Shown: piece by piece, positions 25,901 through 33,564 of the stretch
Layout of the letters: each line of letters begins with the position of its first letter
Numbering within the stretch: position 1 is the stretch's first letter
Assembly (NCBI RefSeq): GCF_000281085.1
Contig: NZ_JH767545.1
Span: 1-33,564, forward strand
From: Catenovulum agarivorans YM01
GTDB lineage: Bacteria; Pseudomonadota; Gammaproteobacteria; Enterobacterales; Alteromonadaceae
Direction of reading: 5' to 3'
DNA length: 33,564 nt
Made by a program: the position numbers and the translations under genes
Notes under the pieces: model-generated
The model's database searches: none
Told to the model about the DNA's origin: nothing
What the model saw: the letters and a program-made list of their open reading frames with translations, nothing else

Positions 25901-25922
25901 AATGTCTGCACAAGTTCTGCAC
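25901..25922 (-). promoter_or_regulatory. Two 11-bp-phased GTGCAG half-sites before the kinase gene
   Basis: On the minus strand GTGCAGAACTT (25922-25912) is followed directly by GTGCAGACATT (25911-25901). This is the same GTGCAG word with the same 11-base period as before the YHYH gene. It sits in the 234-bp gap between the divergent kinase and hydratase genes, so it could autoregulate the two-component operon or act on both genes. Confidence 0.6.
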
Positions 25923-26042
25923 ATTGTGTCCGTTCGTTTATTAATTTCACTTTATTATGCTGAATATATTTATTTATAAGTCATATATTTTGTCAACTTG
26001 GCGTATATTCTATACCCAATTTAACCATGAACGAGCTTAATT

Positions 26043-26804
26043 ATGACAATAACAATAGATACTAACCTAGCAGCGCAAACTTTATTAGCGCGCCGTCAAC
26101 CAGAACAAAAATTTGATACTTTACCTGTAGATGCTCGCCCGTATGATATTGAATCGGCCGTGGCAGTTCAGCTACAAATGATAAAACAAAAACAAGGTGA
26201 AGTGGCTGGCTGGAAATGTTTAATGCCTCCAGCAGAAGACAAAGTGGTGATTGCACCTATTTTTGCTGATAGTTTTTATACAGGTTCACAAGCTAAATTG
26301 ATGCCGGAAAACGGTAAAGCACGTATTGAACCTGAAATTGCCTTTGTATTGGCAGAAGATTTAACGGCAAAAGAGGGTGGTTATAGCGAAAGTGAGATAT
26401 ATGCCGCTATTGCTAGCTGTCATATGGCATTGGAGTTAATGCAAGCGCGTTATCAAGATGGTAGCCAAGCTGAATTTTTTGAACGTTTGGCGGATTGTTT
26501 AACCAACCAAGGTTTATTTTTAGGCCCTGAAATAGACAAACAAACCGCTTTTAACACTGCCACTATTGATATTGCTGTAACCCAGAATCAACAAACCGAG
26601 CAATATCAAGGCAAACATCCAAACAAGTTGGCCTCTGCTCCTTTATTGTGGTTTATCAATTTCGCATTAGCAAATGGTTATCAGCTTAAAAAAGGTCAAG
26701 CTATTATCACAGGTTCGTTTGCAGGTGTTATAGAATTAGACTTTGCGTCTGCTGATGTTAGCTATGCTGGTTTAGGTCAGTATTCGGTTGATTTAATTAG
26801 CTAA
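26043..26804 (+). CDS. 2-keto-4-pentenoate hydratase / fumarylacetoacetase-fold protein
   Basis: This 253-residue protein has the MhpD-like pattern: GEVAGWKCL (52-60), the metal-binding motif RIEPEIAFVL with Glu96 and Glu98, CHMALELMQARY with Glu131, and a C-terminal GSFAGVIELD...YAGLGQYSVDLI segment. The family hydrates or decarboxylates 2-oxo-dienoates in aromatic meta-cleavage, but no other catabolic genes are nearby, so the substrate is unknown. It is a single gene, followed by a hairpin at 26836-26863 and divergent from the BaeS-like kinase. Confidence 0.85.
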   Translation: MTITIDTNLAAQTLLARRQPEQKFDTLPVDARPYDIESAVAVQLQMIKQKQGEVAGWKCLMPPAEDKVVIAPIFADSFYTGSQAKLMPENGKARIEPEIAFVLAEDLTAKEGGYSESEIYAAIASCHMALELMQARYQDGSQAEFFERLADCLTNQGLFLGPEIDKQTAFNTATIDIAVTQNQQTEQYQGKHPNKLASAPLLWFINFALANGYQLKKGQAIITGSFAGVIELDFASADVSYAGLGQYSVDLIS

Positions 26805-26835
26805 TCTCTAATTTATTCCAAATAATTCAGTTCTA

Positions 26836-26863
26836 AACACCTCAGTCTGATAACTGGGGTGTT
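26836..26863. terminator. Terminator-like hairpin after the hydratase gene
   Basis: AACACCTCAG (26836-26845) pairs with CTGGGGTGTT (26854-26863), including one T-G wobble, around an eight-base loop. The downstream T content is modest. Confidence 0.6.
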
Positions 26864-26920
26864 CATTAATTTGCCAATTCAACTAAGTTATTGTTGACTT
26901 TTTGTTCATTATTAATAAAT

Positions 26921-26938
26921 AATGACAGCGTTGTCATT
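26921..26938. promoter_or_regulatory. 18-bp LacI-type palindrome before the chemoreceptor gene
   Basis: AATGACA (26921-26927) and TGTCATT (26932-26938) are perfect inverse arms around GCGT. A central CG with ACAGC/GTTGT shoulders is the LacI-family operator layout. From memory it resembles the NagR site described in Shewanella, whose regulon includes a chemoreceptor. It ends 16 bases before the preferred start, where a repressor would block transcription. Confidence 0.6.
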
Positions 26939-26954
26939 TGTGGTGGGTGAATAT

Positions 26955-28589
26955 ATGAACAGCTTAAAAGCAAAAACTATCGCGTTAGTCTCAGCTATTT
27001 TGGTTGGATTGTTACTAATGACTTATGTTGCATTATCAGCGTTAAAGATAGCCAGTGATGCAGATAATAAATCTAGGGTAGGACAGCTGTTTAAATCGAC
27101 TTATAGTACAGTCGTAAGCTTAGAAAAATTACAGCAAAGAGGCGTGTTAACTTTGGTTGAAGCACAAGATATCGCGACTCAATTGTTACGTAATAATATC
27201 TATCATCAATCTGAATACGTTTATGTCGTAGATCATCAATTGAACTTTATTGCTGCACCACTTGATCCTCAACTGCACGATACATCATTTCACGAGTTTA
27301 AAGACAGCCAAGGTCAGAGTGTGGGTCAGGTTATGTTAGACGCGCTGGCACAAAATTCATCTGAATATGAGCGAGCTGAATACAATTGGCAACAATTGAA
27401 AGATGACGGCAGCATTGAAAATAAATTATCTGTTGTGCAAAAGTCACCTGTGTGGGGCTGGTACATTGGGACTGGCATAGGCTTTGATGAAGTGAATCAA
27501 AGATTTTGGAATACTGCTAGCTGGTTATTAACTATTTGTTTAGCCTTGGTCTTAGTATTAGCCGGAGCTCTTATCTGGACATTTAGAAGCCTACTTGCGC
27601 TTATTGGCGGCGAGCCTAAAGCAGTGTTTAGCCAAGTTCATTCAGTATCTAACGGTAATTTATATGAGCAAGCAGATGAACAGTCGTGCTCTGAGCGAGA
27701 TTCGATTTTAGCTGCCACCTATTTTATGAAAGCAAAATTGCGAAATATGGTGGAAAATTTACAACGTTTAGCTGCAAGTTTAGCAAGCCAAACACAAGAT
27801 TCAGAGATCCGAAGCAAGCAGATTGAATTATCCGTCAATGCTCAACAGCAACAAATTGACATGGTGGTGACGGCTATTACCCAAATGTCAGCAACTTCTG
27901 AAAGTGTTGCTGAAAACACCAATCAAGCAGCAGAAGCCGCTAATTTAGCCAGTGAGCAAAGTGATTTGGTTATTAATATTGTGGCCAATAGCGTTAATAA
28001 AATGCAGGCGTTAACTCAGCAATTACAAGCCAGCGATGAGGTCGTAAATAAGTTAGGTCAAGATGTGCAGAGCATAGGAGTTGTGTTGGATGTTATTCGT
28101 GAAATAGCCGAACAAACTAATTTATTAGCGCTAAATGCTGCGATAGAAGCCGCTAGAGCGGGTGAAGATGGTCGTGGTTTTGCTGTGGTTGCCGATGAAG
28201 TCAGGCATTTAGCCAAACGCACGCAGGATAGCACTAGCGAAATTCAAACCATGATAGATACCTTAAGACAAGGCGCTAAAAGTGGTGTGGCGTCTATGCA
28301 GGCTTGTATTGTGGCAGCAGATGATGCGGTTAATACTGTTTCTGAAACCCATTTGTCGTTACAGGGCATTGCCAAGGCGGTTGACACCATTAATCAAATG
28401 AACAACCAAATAGCATCCGCAGCTGAGGAACAAAGTATTGTCTGTGATGATATTATGAACAGTGTGCACAAGATTGCTGATACAGCACAAGAAGTTACAC
28501 TGGCATCACATGAAAACCAAAGTGCCACACAAGAATTAGTAGGTTTAACCAGCGAAGTAAAAAATAGTCTAGACTTTTTTAACCGTTAA
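26955..28589 (+). CDS. Methyl-accepting chemotaxis protein with single Cache sensor domain
   Basis: I prefer ATG 26955 ([11 protein letters not shown]), which puts the first transmembrane helix at the N-terminus. The ATG at 26922 lies inside a palindromic operator and lacks a ribosome binding site. The 544-residue protein has a periplasmic single-Cache-like domain ([14 protein letters not shown], then [12 protein letters not shown]), a second membrane helix ([20 protein letters not shown]), a HAMP-like linker and a signalling domain with the hairpin motif [19 protein letters not shown]. No C-terminal receptor-methylase pentapeptide is present. Ligand unknown; the operator hints at an amino sugar or other sugar. 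Confidence 0.92.
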   Translation: MNSLKAKTIALVSAILVGLLLMTYVALSALKIASDADNKSRVGQLFKSTYSTVVSLEKLQQRGVLTLVEAQDIATQLLRNNIYHQSEYVYVVDHQLNFIAAPLDPQLHDTSFHEFKDSQGQSVGQVMLDALAQNSSEYERAEYNWQQLKDDGSIENKLSVVQKSPVWGWYIGTGIGFDEVNQRFWNTASWLLTICLALVLVLAGALIWTFRSLLALIGGEPKAVFSQVHSVSNGNLYEQADEQSCSERDSILAATYFMKAKLRNMVENLQRLAASLASQTQDSEIRSKQIELSVNAQQQQIDMVVTAITQMSATSESVAENTNQAAEAANLASEQSDLVINIVANSVNKMQALTQQLQASDEVVNKLGQDVQSIGVVLDVIREIAEQTNLLALNAAIEAARAGEDGRGFAVVADEVRHLAKRTQDSTSEIQTMIDTLRQGAKSGVASMQACIVAADDAVNTVSETHLSLQGIAKAVDTINQMNNQIASAAEEQSIVCDDIMNSVHKIADTAQEVTLASHENQSATQELVGLTSEVKNSLDFFNR

Positions 28590-28655
28590 GCTCAGATGTT
28601 CGCTTTACTGCTGTTTTGGACTCGTTCGTTGCAAAATTGTGGCTATAACGATTAA

Positions 28656-28694
28656 GTCATACGTTTATGTCAGTTAACTACTTAAACGTATGAC
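28656..28694. repeat. Perfect 12-bp inverted repeat across the lacI stop codon
   Basis: GTCATACGTTTA (28656-28667) is the exact inverse of TAAACGTATGAC (28683-28694), with a 15-base loop containing the stop codon of the regulator gene (28674-28676). It lies between convergent genes and probably ends one or both transcripts, although no long T-run follows. Confidence 0.55.
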
Positions 28695-29717
28695 AAGTTC
28701 AGATGGTAAAATGGTATTTTGCTCTGTATTTCCGGCTAATAGCTGTACTGCAGCGACTTTACCTTTTTCTCTGCTGCGTTGACACACGGTTGTTAGTGGG
28801 GGAGTAACACGCGAAGCTTCTGGGATATCATCAAAACCAACAATCTTGATGATATTCGGCACGTCTAGGTTTAACTCTCTGGCAACCGCCATCGCAGCGA
28901 TAGCTATGGTATCACTCATACAAATTACCGCATCGGGCATCGGCAGAGACGTAAGCGCCTCGTGTGCAGCCTGATAGGCAAGCTGATAATTGTTCTCAGG
29001 GATATGCCAAATTCTATTTGGTGAAATATCTAGATCGTTATTTTTAGCAGCGGCCAAATACCCATTCAGTCGTCGTCGTGAGATAGAGTGAGATTCTTGC
29101 AGTAATTCAGCTTGGGTAATTCTACACACTCTGTCGCTAGAGATAAGTTTTAAACCTAAAATAGCGGGTTGTAACGGTTCACTGAGAAATACATGGCTAG
29201 CGATGTCGTAAGCTGCTTGATAATTATCAATGTTGATAGAAGGGTAACCTTCAATATCAATATCAACAGTTATACAGGGTTTTCCTTGTTGAATAACACG
29301 TTCAAATAGTGGATTTCGCTCTTGGCTACCGTAAATGATAAAGCCATCTGGTAAAGCTTCAATGCCAGAAGTATTCGTATTGTTAGATGAACTAGATAGT
29401 AACAATAGTTGTTTGTTGTTCTTTTCTAAAACTTCACTTATGCCTTGTAAAAATTGATTGGCGACAGGATCGGTAAAGTGGTACGAAAGTGCGTCAGATA
29501 ATAAAACACCAATTACTCCTGACTCTCCTTTGCGCAGAGTCCGTGCCGTTATGTTGGGACCATGGTAACCTATACGTTTGCACTCAGACAGAATACGCTC
29601 ACGCAGCGACGCAGACAGCTGGTCTGGTCGATTAAATGCATTAGATATAGTAGCTGTCGAGCAATTTAGAACTTCGGCAACTTTTTTGAGTGTAAGTGGT
29701 TTGTTATTCTTATTCAC
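28674..29717 (-). CDS. LacI-family transcriptional regulator
   Basis: From GTG 29715-29717 the protein has 347 residues and the helix-turn-helix begins within ten residues (LTLKKVAEVLNCSTATISNAFNRP), the normal LacI layout. TTG codons at 29729 and 29750 are alternatives, so the start is uncertain. The hinge region (GPNITARTLRKGESGVIGVLL) and a periplasmic-binding-protein-like effector domain follow. Its genomic partner is unclear: argJ diverges from it and the chemoreceptor converges with it. It is a candidate for the palindrome at 26921-26938, but that is unproven. Confidence 0.88.
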   Translation of the reverse strand: MNKNNKPLTLKKVAEVLNCSTATISNAFNRPDQLSASLRERILSECKRIGYHGPNITARTLRKGESGVIGVLLSDALSYHFTDPVANQFLQGISEVLEKNNKQLLLLSSSSNNTNTSGIEALPDGFIIYGSQERNPLFERVIQQGKPCITVDIDIEGYPSINIDNYQAAYDIASHVFLSEPLQPAILGLKLISSDRVCRITQAELLQESHSISRRRLNGYLAAAKNNDLDISPNRIWHIPENNYQLAYQAAHEALTSLPMPDAVICMSDTIAIAAMAVARELNLDVPNIIKIVGFDDIPEASRVTPPLTTVCQRSREKGKVAAVQLLAGNTEQNTILPSELVIRLSS

Positions 29718-29882
29718 ATAAACGCCCAATATGTTAATAAAGACTGCCAATTCTAAAAGGTTTTAGTTGTTATTGAAAGGTCGATTATGACAATTTTTTA
29801 ACTTTTTTCCATATATAAAACTTTTGCAAGGATCACTGGCAACCGCTAGAATTCACAAAAACTGACTTTAATAGAGAAGAAG

Positions 29883-31124
29883 ATGCCGGTTAATCTACCT
29901 GAAATTGAATCAATGGACTTATATCCAGTCGCTGGTGTTAAGCTTGGTTGGGCACAAGGCCATATCAAAAAAGCAAATAGAAAAGATGTACTCATTATGG
30001 AGCTGTGCGAAGGCGCGAGTGTCGCAGGTGTTTTTACCTTAAATCGCTTTTGTGCTGCACCCGTCACTTTATGTCGGCAACATTTAGCTGGCAGTAAAGG
30101 TATTCGCGCTTTAGTTGTTAATACTGGTTGTGCTAATGCGGGGACGGGCGAGCAGGGGATGCAAGATGCCAAAAAAACTTGTCAGGCGGTAGCTGAATTA
30201 TTGGGTGTGAGCCAACAAGCTGTGCTGCCTTTTTCAACAGGTGTTATTTTAGAAAATTTACCTATGGATAGATTATTGGCTGCGTTACCTAATGCGGTCA
30301 ATAATTTAGCTGAAGATAATTGGAAAGACGCTGCTTATTCAATTATGACGACAGATGTTGCACCAAAAGCAGTTTCAGAGCAATTAAATATTGCAGGTAA
30401 ACAAGTTGTGGTAACTGGTATTTCTAAAGGCGCGGGTATGATACACCCGAATATGGCGACCATGTTAGGTTATTTGGCAACAGATGCTGGTGTTGAACAA
30501 TCGCTATTGACAGAAATCACCAAAGAAATTGCGGATTTATCTTTTAACTGTATTTCAGTTGATGGTGACACTTCGACAAATGATTCTTTTATTATTATTG
30601 CCAGTGGTCAAAGTGAAGTTCAATTCAATAGCCGAGAACAAGCCGGTTTTGCTGAGCTTTATCATTCGTTGTTAGCGAGTGCACAAAAATTAGCTCAGGC
30701 CATTGTTCGAGATGGCGAAGGTGCAACTAAATTTATGTCAGTGAGTGTGCATGGTGCTAAAACAATGGCTGAAGCAAAGGCTGTTGGGTTTGCAATCGGA
30801 AAGAGTCCGTTAGTTAAAACTGCATTTTTTGCTTCCGATCCTAACTTAGGTCGAATACTAGCGGCAATTGGTTACGCTGCTCGCGAATGTGATTCGCTGA
30901 ACGATTTAGATACTAATTTAATTGATTTGTACTTAGGTGATGTACTAGTTGCTGATAAAGGTGGATTAGCCAAAAGTTATAAAGAAGCTGATGGCCAAGC
31001 AATTATGAACCAACAAGAAATTGATATGACGGTTAAATTAAATCGTGGTGACGTGAATGTAACCATTTGGACTTGCGATTTTAGTTATGAATATGTGCGA
31101 ATAAACGCAGATTATCGCTCGTAA
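29883..31124 (+). CDS. argJ: Arginine biosynthesis bifunctional protein ArgJ
   Basis: ArgJ is glutamate N-acetyltransferase/ornithine acetyltransferase, which recycles the acetyl group between acetylornithine and glutamate. The 413-residue protein holds the [20 protein letters not shown] block (179-198), where self-cleavage before Thr193 creates the nucleophile. It also has [11 protein letters not shown] and a C-terminal segment [19 protein letters not shown], whose end is typical of the family. Length is normal. ATG 29883 has GAGAAGA just upstream. It stands alone, without other arg genes, divergent from the LacI regulator. I saw no convincing ARG box in the 165-base gap. Confidence 0.96.
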   Translation: MPVNLPEIESMDLYPVAGVKLGWAQGHIKKANRKDVLIMELCEGASVAGVFTLNRFCAAPVTLCRQHLAGSKGIRALVVNTGCANAGTGEQGMQDAKKTCQAVAELLGVSQQAVLPFSTGVILENLPMDRLLAALPNAVNNLAEDNWKDAAYSIMTTDVAPKAVSEQLNIAGKQVVVTGISKGAGMIHPNMATMLGYLATDAGVEQSLLTEITKEIADLSFNCISVDGDTSTNDSFIIIASGQSEVQFNSREQAGFAELYHSLLASAQKLAQAIVRDGEGATKFMSVSVHGAKTMAEAKAVGFAIGKSPLVKTAFFASDPNLGRILAAIGYAARECDSLNDLDTNLIDLYLGDVLVADKGGLAKSYKEADGQAIMNQQEIDMTVKLNRGDVNVTIWTCDFSYEYVRINADYRS

Positions 31125-31138
31125 TATGCATAAACAAC

Positions 31139-31168
31139 AAAAGGCAGGGGAAACCTGCCTTCTCGTTT
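31139..31168. terminator. Hairpin between argJ and the convergent HDOD gene
   Basis: AAGGCAGG (31141-31148) pairs with CCTGCCTT (31154-31161) around a five-base loop, with A-rich sequence before and T-containing sequence after. It is suited to terminate transcription from both sides. Confidence 0.75.
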
Positions 31169-31185
31169 GGCGCTATTCAGTTTCT

Positions 31186-32022
31186 TCAATATACAGAGTT
31201 TGCTTGAGGGCAAACAATGGAAAAGATACTAAATGCACCAATATTAGCCCAATCCATAGCCCCGTCTAGATCATTTTTATTGTAGCCTAGTATTTCCACA
31301 AGTTGGCTAGGTAACATTTTATCCATATCAAATTGGTCAGGAAAGACACTGACCAAACCTAATCTACAAGATAAATACATAAGTTGGCTTTCTAATGAGC
31401 TACCAATATTATGTTGGTTTAAAATTAGGTTAACCATGTGATTTGGTAGCCGCCAATGCTTAAATAGCATGGCTCCTAAAGTCGCATAGTCAAACCCCAG
31501 CACCTCTTGCTGAACTAAATGAAGCGGTTGATTACTGGTGATCTGTTCACATGTTGTCGCCGCTGTTGGGTTAACCTGGGCAACTATAAGCTCTCCAACG
31601 TTATGCAATAACCCAGTGACAAATAAACTGTCTGCTTTTTTAATGCGTTCTTTTTTCGCGAATCGTTTATATATTAATGCGGTATTAATGCTAGTGCGCC
31701 AATGCCTGTCTAAATCTATTGCGGATGCATCTAATTTGGCTAAAGCGGCTGAAGTACCGGTAGCTAATACTAAGTTGTAAACTGCGTCAGCACCTAACAA
31801 GGTAACCGCTTTGCTTACAGTTTCTACCTGACTACTAAAGTTATATAGAGCACTATTGGCTAACTTAAGTACATGTCCAGTGATAATAGGGTCGAAAGAC
31901 AAAACTTCAGCTATATCATCCATGGTTGAACTGTCGTCTTCAATGAGCTCTTGTATTCTGTGGCAGGTATCAGGTAAAGCGCAGGTTCTTCCAGCTTTGG
32001 CAATATACTCTTCTATTTTCAT
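31186..32022 (-). CDS. HDOD-domain signalling protein
   Basis: From ATG 32020-32022 (MKIEEYIAKAGRTCALP) the protein has 278 residues, the usual length of stand-alone HDOD proteins, with AGAGAAGA upstream. A longer reading from TTG 32169 adds 49 residues without family resemblance. HDOD features are ALPDTCHRI near the N-terminus, SFDPIITGHVLKLANSALYNF, VSKAVTLLGADAVYNLVLA, and FVTGLLHNVGELIV, where the HD pair of catalytic phosphodiesterases has become HN. That fits a non-catalytic signalling domain. HDOD proteins are tied to motility, biofilm and cyclic-di-GMP networks; the partner here is unknown. Confidence 0.88.
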   Translation of the reverse strand: MKIEEYIAKAGRTCALPDTCHRIQELIEDDSSTMDDIAEVLSFDPIITGHVLKLANSALYNFSSQVETVSKAVTLLGADAVYNLVLATGTSAALAKLDASAIDLDRHWRTSINTALIYKRFAKKERIKKADSLFVTGLLHNVGELIVAQVNPTAATTCEQITSNQPLHLVQQEVLGFDYATLGAMLFKHWRLPNHMVNLILNQHNIGSSLESQLMYLSCRLGLVSVFPDQFDMDKMLPSQLVEILGYNKNDLDGAMDWANIGAFSIFSIVCPQANSVY

Positions 32023-32190
32023 AACCGTCTTCTCTGTATATGAGCGACGTCCTATCGATCTAATAATGACTGGGAATTTGCCAATATGACATTGGCTTAC
32101 ATAAACTATAGGCGAATTCTGAACTAAAAAGCGATTAATTTCTACAAGATTGTTACTTTTTTGTAGCAAGCTTCACAATAAAACAAATTA

Positions 32191-32217
32191 GAGGAGGCAG
32201 TTTCTGCTGCTCTCCTC
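32191..32217 (-). terminator. Terminator after the Ig-like repeat gene
   Basis: Read on the minus strand, GAGGAG and GCAG pair with CTGC and CTCCTC around a CAGAAA loop with one bulged base. TAATTTGTTTTATT follows, which is T-rich enough for intrinsic termination. Confidence 0.7.
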
Positions 32218-32242
32218 AGCATTGATATTAACAAGTTATTGG

Positions 32243-33564
32243 CTAATCATCATCTGTGTCGAAGCGTCTAAAGGTGTATGCTAAACGGTTGCCTGCAACA
32301 TCATAGATATAGGGTGACACGCTGACGTACAAATAGTAGATGGTGTCTGGTTGCAATGAACTTGTCGGTTGAAAACTTAGTGTCATTTTATCTGCGGAGA
32401 CAATTACACTGCCAGCAACTTTACTGCCGTTATTGTCTGCTACATAGAAGGTTTGGTTGTTTATTGAAGTCGGATCTAATACTTCGGATACAGTAATTTC
32501 AGGGACAAAATCACTACTCACCACTTGGGAGTTTGTGTAGTTGAAGCTAACGACAGTTGGCGTTGAGATATCCATAGTACTTTGGGTCACAAAATTGATA
32601 TCAACCGGCGTTGCGGCTGTTTCATTGCTGCTGATATCACTCACGTTGGTTAAGGTTAACTGGTAGCTGGCATTTGCTTGCAGAACTGTTTGAGGTTTTA
32701 CAACAACTACTTTACGTTCATTCAAATAGCTTAGAGTTACAGGAACTTTAGTTCCAGAAGAGTGCATAAGTTCTACTTCACTCGGTGCAATGTAAGATAC
32801 AGCTTCGTCAAACTCAATTCTAAACATACTATTGATAGCTACGCCAATTTGTCCGTTGGCAATAGATGTATTCACTACAGTAGGTGCTGAAACATCAGGG
32901 CTAAAGCCTGTAGTAAAGCTATAATTTAAGGTGCTGCCAGTATTGCCACTCGTATCTTTGATACCTGCTACATATAAAGCGTAACGCGTGCCAGCATCCA
33001 TAGCTTGCATAGGGGTAATACTCAGCCTACTATTTTGCTCTGAGTGACTCACACTTATGTCAGCGTACTCACCAGTCGCGTAGTTATATAAGTAGTGATT
33101 GCTGGTGTGTAAATTAACAGAGTCAATTGCTTCGGAATAAACCAGCCCAAAAGTGGCATTTGTCGCAATATTTTCTTGGTCGTTGATTATATTGACATCG
33201 AGCAATTGCGGATGACTTAAGTCGTGCGTAGCTGAGGTTGAGAAGCTAACAGTATGTGAAGCAACAGCATTACCAGCATGATCTTGCAGGTTGTTGAGTG
33301 TCTCGGTTACATCACTATTCAATGCTAATGGCTGATGTTTTTGATAAGTGACAAGGGTATTGTTCTCTTCAAACATGACTGCATGGTTATCCCATTGTGC
33401 TGTGGCGAACAATAAAGGATTGACACTTTCATCTAGTTTTAACGAGTACTGAGGATTAATTCCGATATTTGTTAAACCATCAGCTGGACTAAAATGAGTG
33501 ATTGAAGGGGCCACGTCATCATTGGCAGCTTGTTGTGCTGTCGTGTAGTAGCTATTGGCTGCCG
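32243..33564 (-). CDS. Bacterial Ig-like (SbsA/Big_5-type) repeat protein, 5' end missing
   Basis: The reading frame is open to the window edge: codons before the GTG at 33512-33514 read AANSYYTTAQQAANDD without a stop, so the gene is partial. At least four repeats of about 100 residues start with P-x-(I/V)-x-x-x-x-P/I-x-(D/N)G-x-x-(N/I)-(I/V) and end in YxLxVxxxxDxxGN...F-(T/S)T, for example SYQLTLTNVSDISSN and TRYALYVAGIKDTSGN. This is the Ig-like domain found in cell-surface adhesins and secreted enzymes. The protein ends TFRRFDTDDD with no sorting domain. It is presumably the C-terminus of a large secreted or outer-membrane protein. Confidence 0.85.
   Translation of the reverse strand, partial: AANSYYTTAQQAANDDVAPSITHFSPADGLTNIGINPQYSLKLDESVNPLLFATAQWDNHAVMFEENNTLVTYQKHQPLALNSDVTETLNNLQDHAGNAVASHTVSFSTSATHDLSHPQLLDVNIINDQENIATNATFGLVYSEAIDSVNLHTSNHYLYNYATGEYADISVSHSEQNSRLSITPMQAMDAGTRYALYVAGIKDTSGNTGSTLNYSFTTGFSPDVSAPTVVNTSIANGQIGVAINSMFRIEFDEAVSYIAPSEVELMHSSGTKVPVTLSYLNERKVVVVKPQTVLQANASYQLTLTNVSDISSNETAATPVDINFVTQSTMDISTPTVVSFNYTNSQVVSSDFVPEITVSEVLDPTSINNQTFYVADNNGSKVAGSVIVSADKMTLSFQPTSSLQPDTIYYLYVSVSPYIYDVAGNRLAYTFRRFDTDDD

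Noticed and set aside
29751-29882. Possible ARG box upstream of argJ (GAATTCAC)
   Set aside because: Only half of the expected palindrome is present, so regulation by an arginine repressor is not supported from sequence alone.

Overview
The window reads as chromosomal DNA of a marine gammaproteobacterium, most likely in the order Alteromonadales (Catenovulum or Paraglaciecola-like). This is an inference from the AT-rich base composition (roughly 40% G+C by eye), the protein style, secreted starch-active enzymes, the imuA-imuB-dnaE2 cassette, an ArgJ, a YbiT-type ABC-F protein and LacI/chemotaxis genes. No tRNA, rRNA, CRISPR array or recognisable insertion sequence was found.

Layout. 1-1685 (minus): an AAA+ ATPase with a C-terminal helix-turn-helix is translationally coupled to a short protein matching only the N-terminal domain of the S8 subtilases that normally pair with such ATPases. 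A further ORF opens right at the window edge. 1686-2092 is a 407-bp AT-rich spacer. 2093-7243 (minus): the SOS mutagenesis operon imuA-imuB-dnaE2 sits behind an almost perfect LexA box. 7342-8816 (minus): a MoaD/ThiS-like ubiquitin-fold protein pairs with a six-Asp-box beta-propeller. 8939-9613 (plus): a DUF2459-type lipoprotein. 9688-12243: an OmpR-type response regulator and histidine kinase, diverging from an unknown lipoprotein-like gene only 10 bp away. 12305-18914 (plus): three secreted GH13 glucan-active enzymes, the last two a tandem duplication (about 83% identical by hand count) with C-terminal CBM20 domains and a duplicated leader. 19087-19965: an orphan periplasmic binding-like protein. 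20013-21599 (minus): YbiT-type ABC-F. 21703-25808 (minus): a BaeS/BaeR-like two-component system with an Arg/His-rich sensor segment, followed by a YHYH-domain lipoprotein and a His-rich periplasmic protein. 26043-26804: a fumarylacetoacetase-fold hydratase. 26955-28589: a Cache-type chemoreceptor behind a LacI-type palindrome. 28674-29717 (minus): a LacI-family regulator, divergent from argJ (29883-31124). 31186-32022 (minus): an HDOD protein. 32243-33564 (minus): a partial protein built of bacterial Ig-like domains.

How the pieces work together. The most notable regulatory structure links the BaeSR-like system to the YHYH gene. GTGCAG half-sites repeated every 11 bp, the geometry of OmpR/PhoB-type operators, occur both before the YHYH gene and before the kinase gene. 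With the His-rich sensor and His-rich outputs this suggests a self-contained envelope metal- or stress-response module. The three GH13 enzymes would act on external or periplasmic starch/glycogen. The chemoreceptor palindrome suggests control by a sugar-responsive LacI-type repressor.
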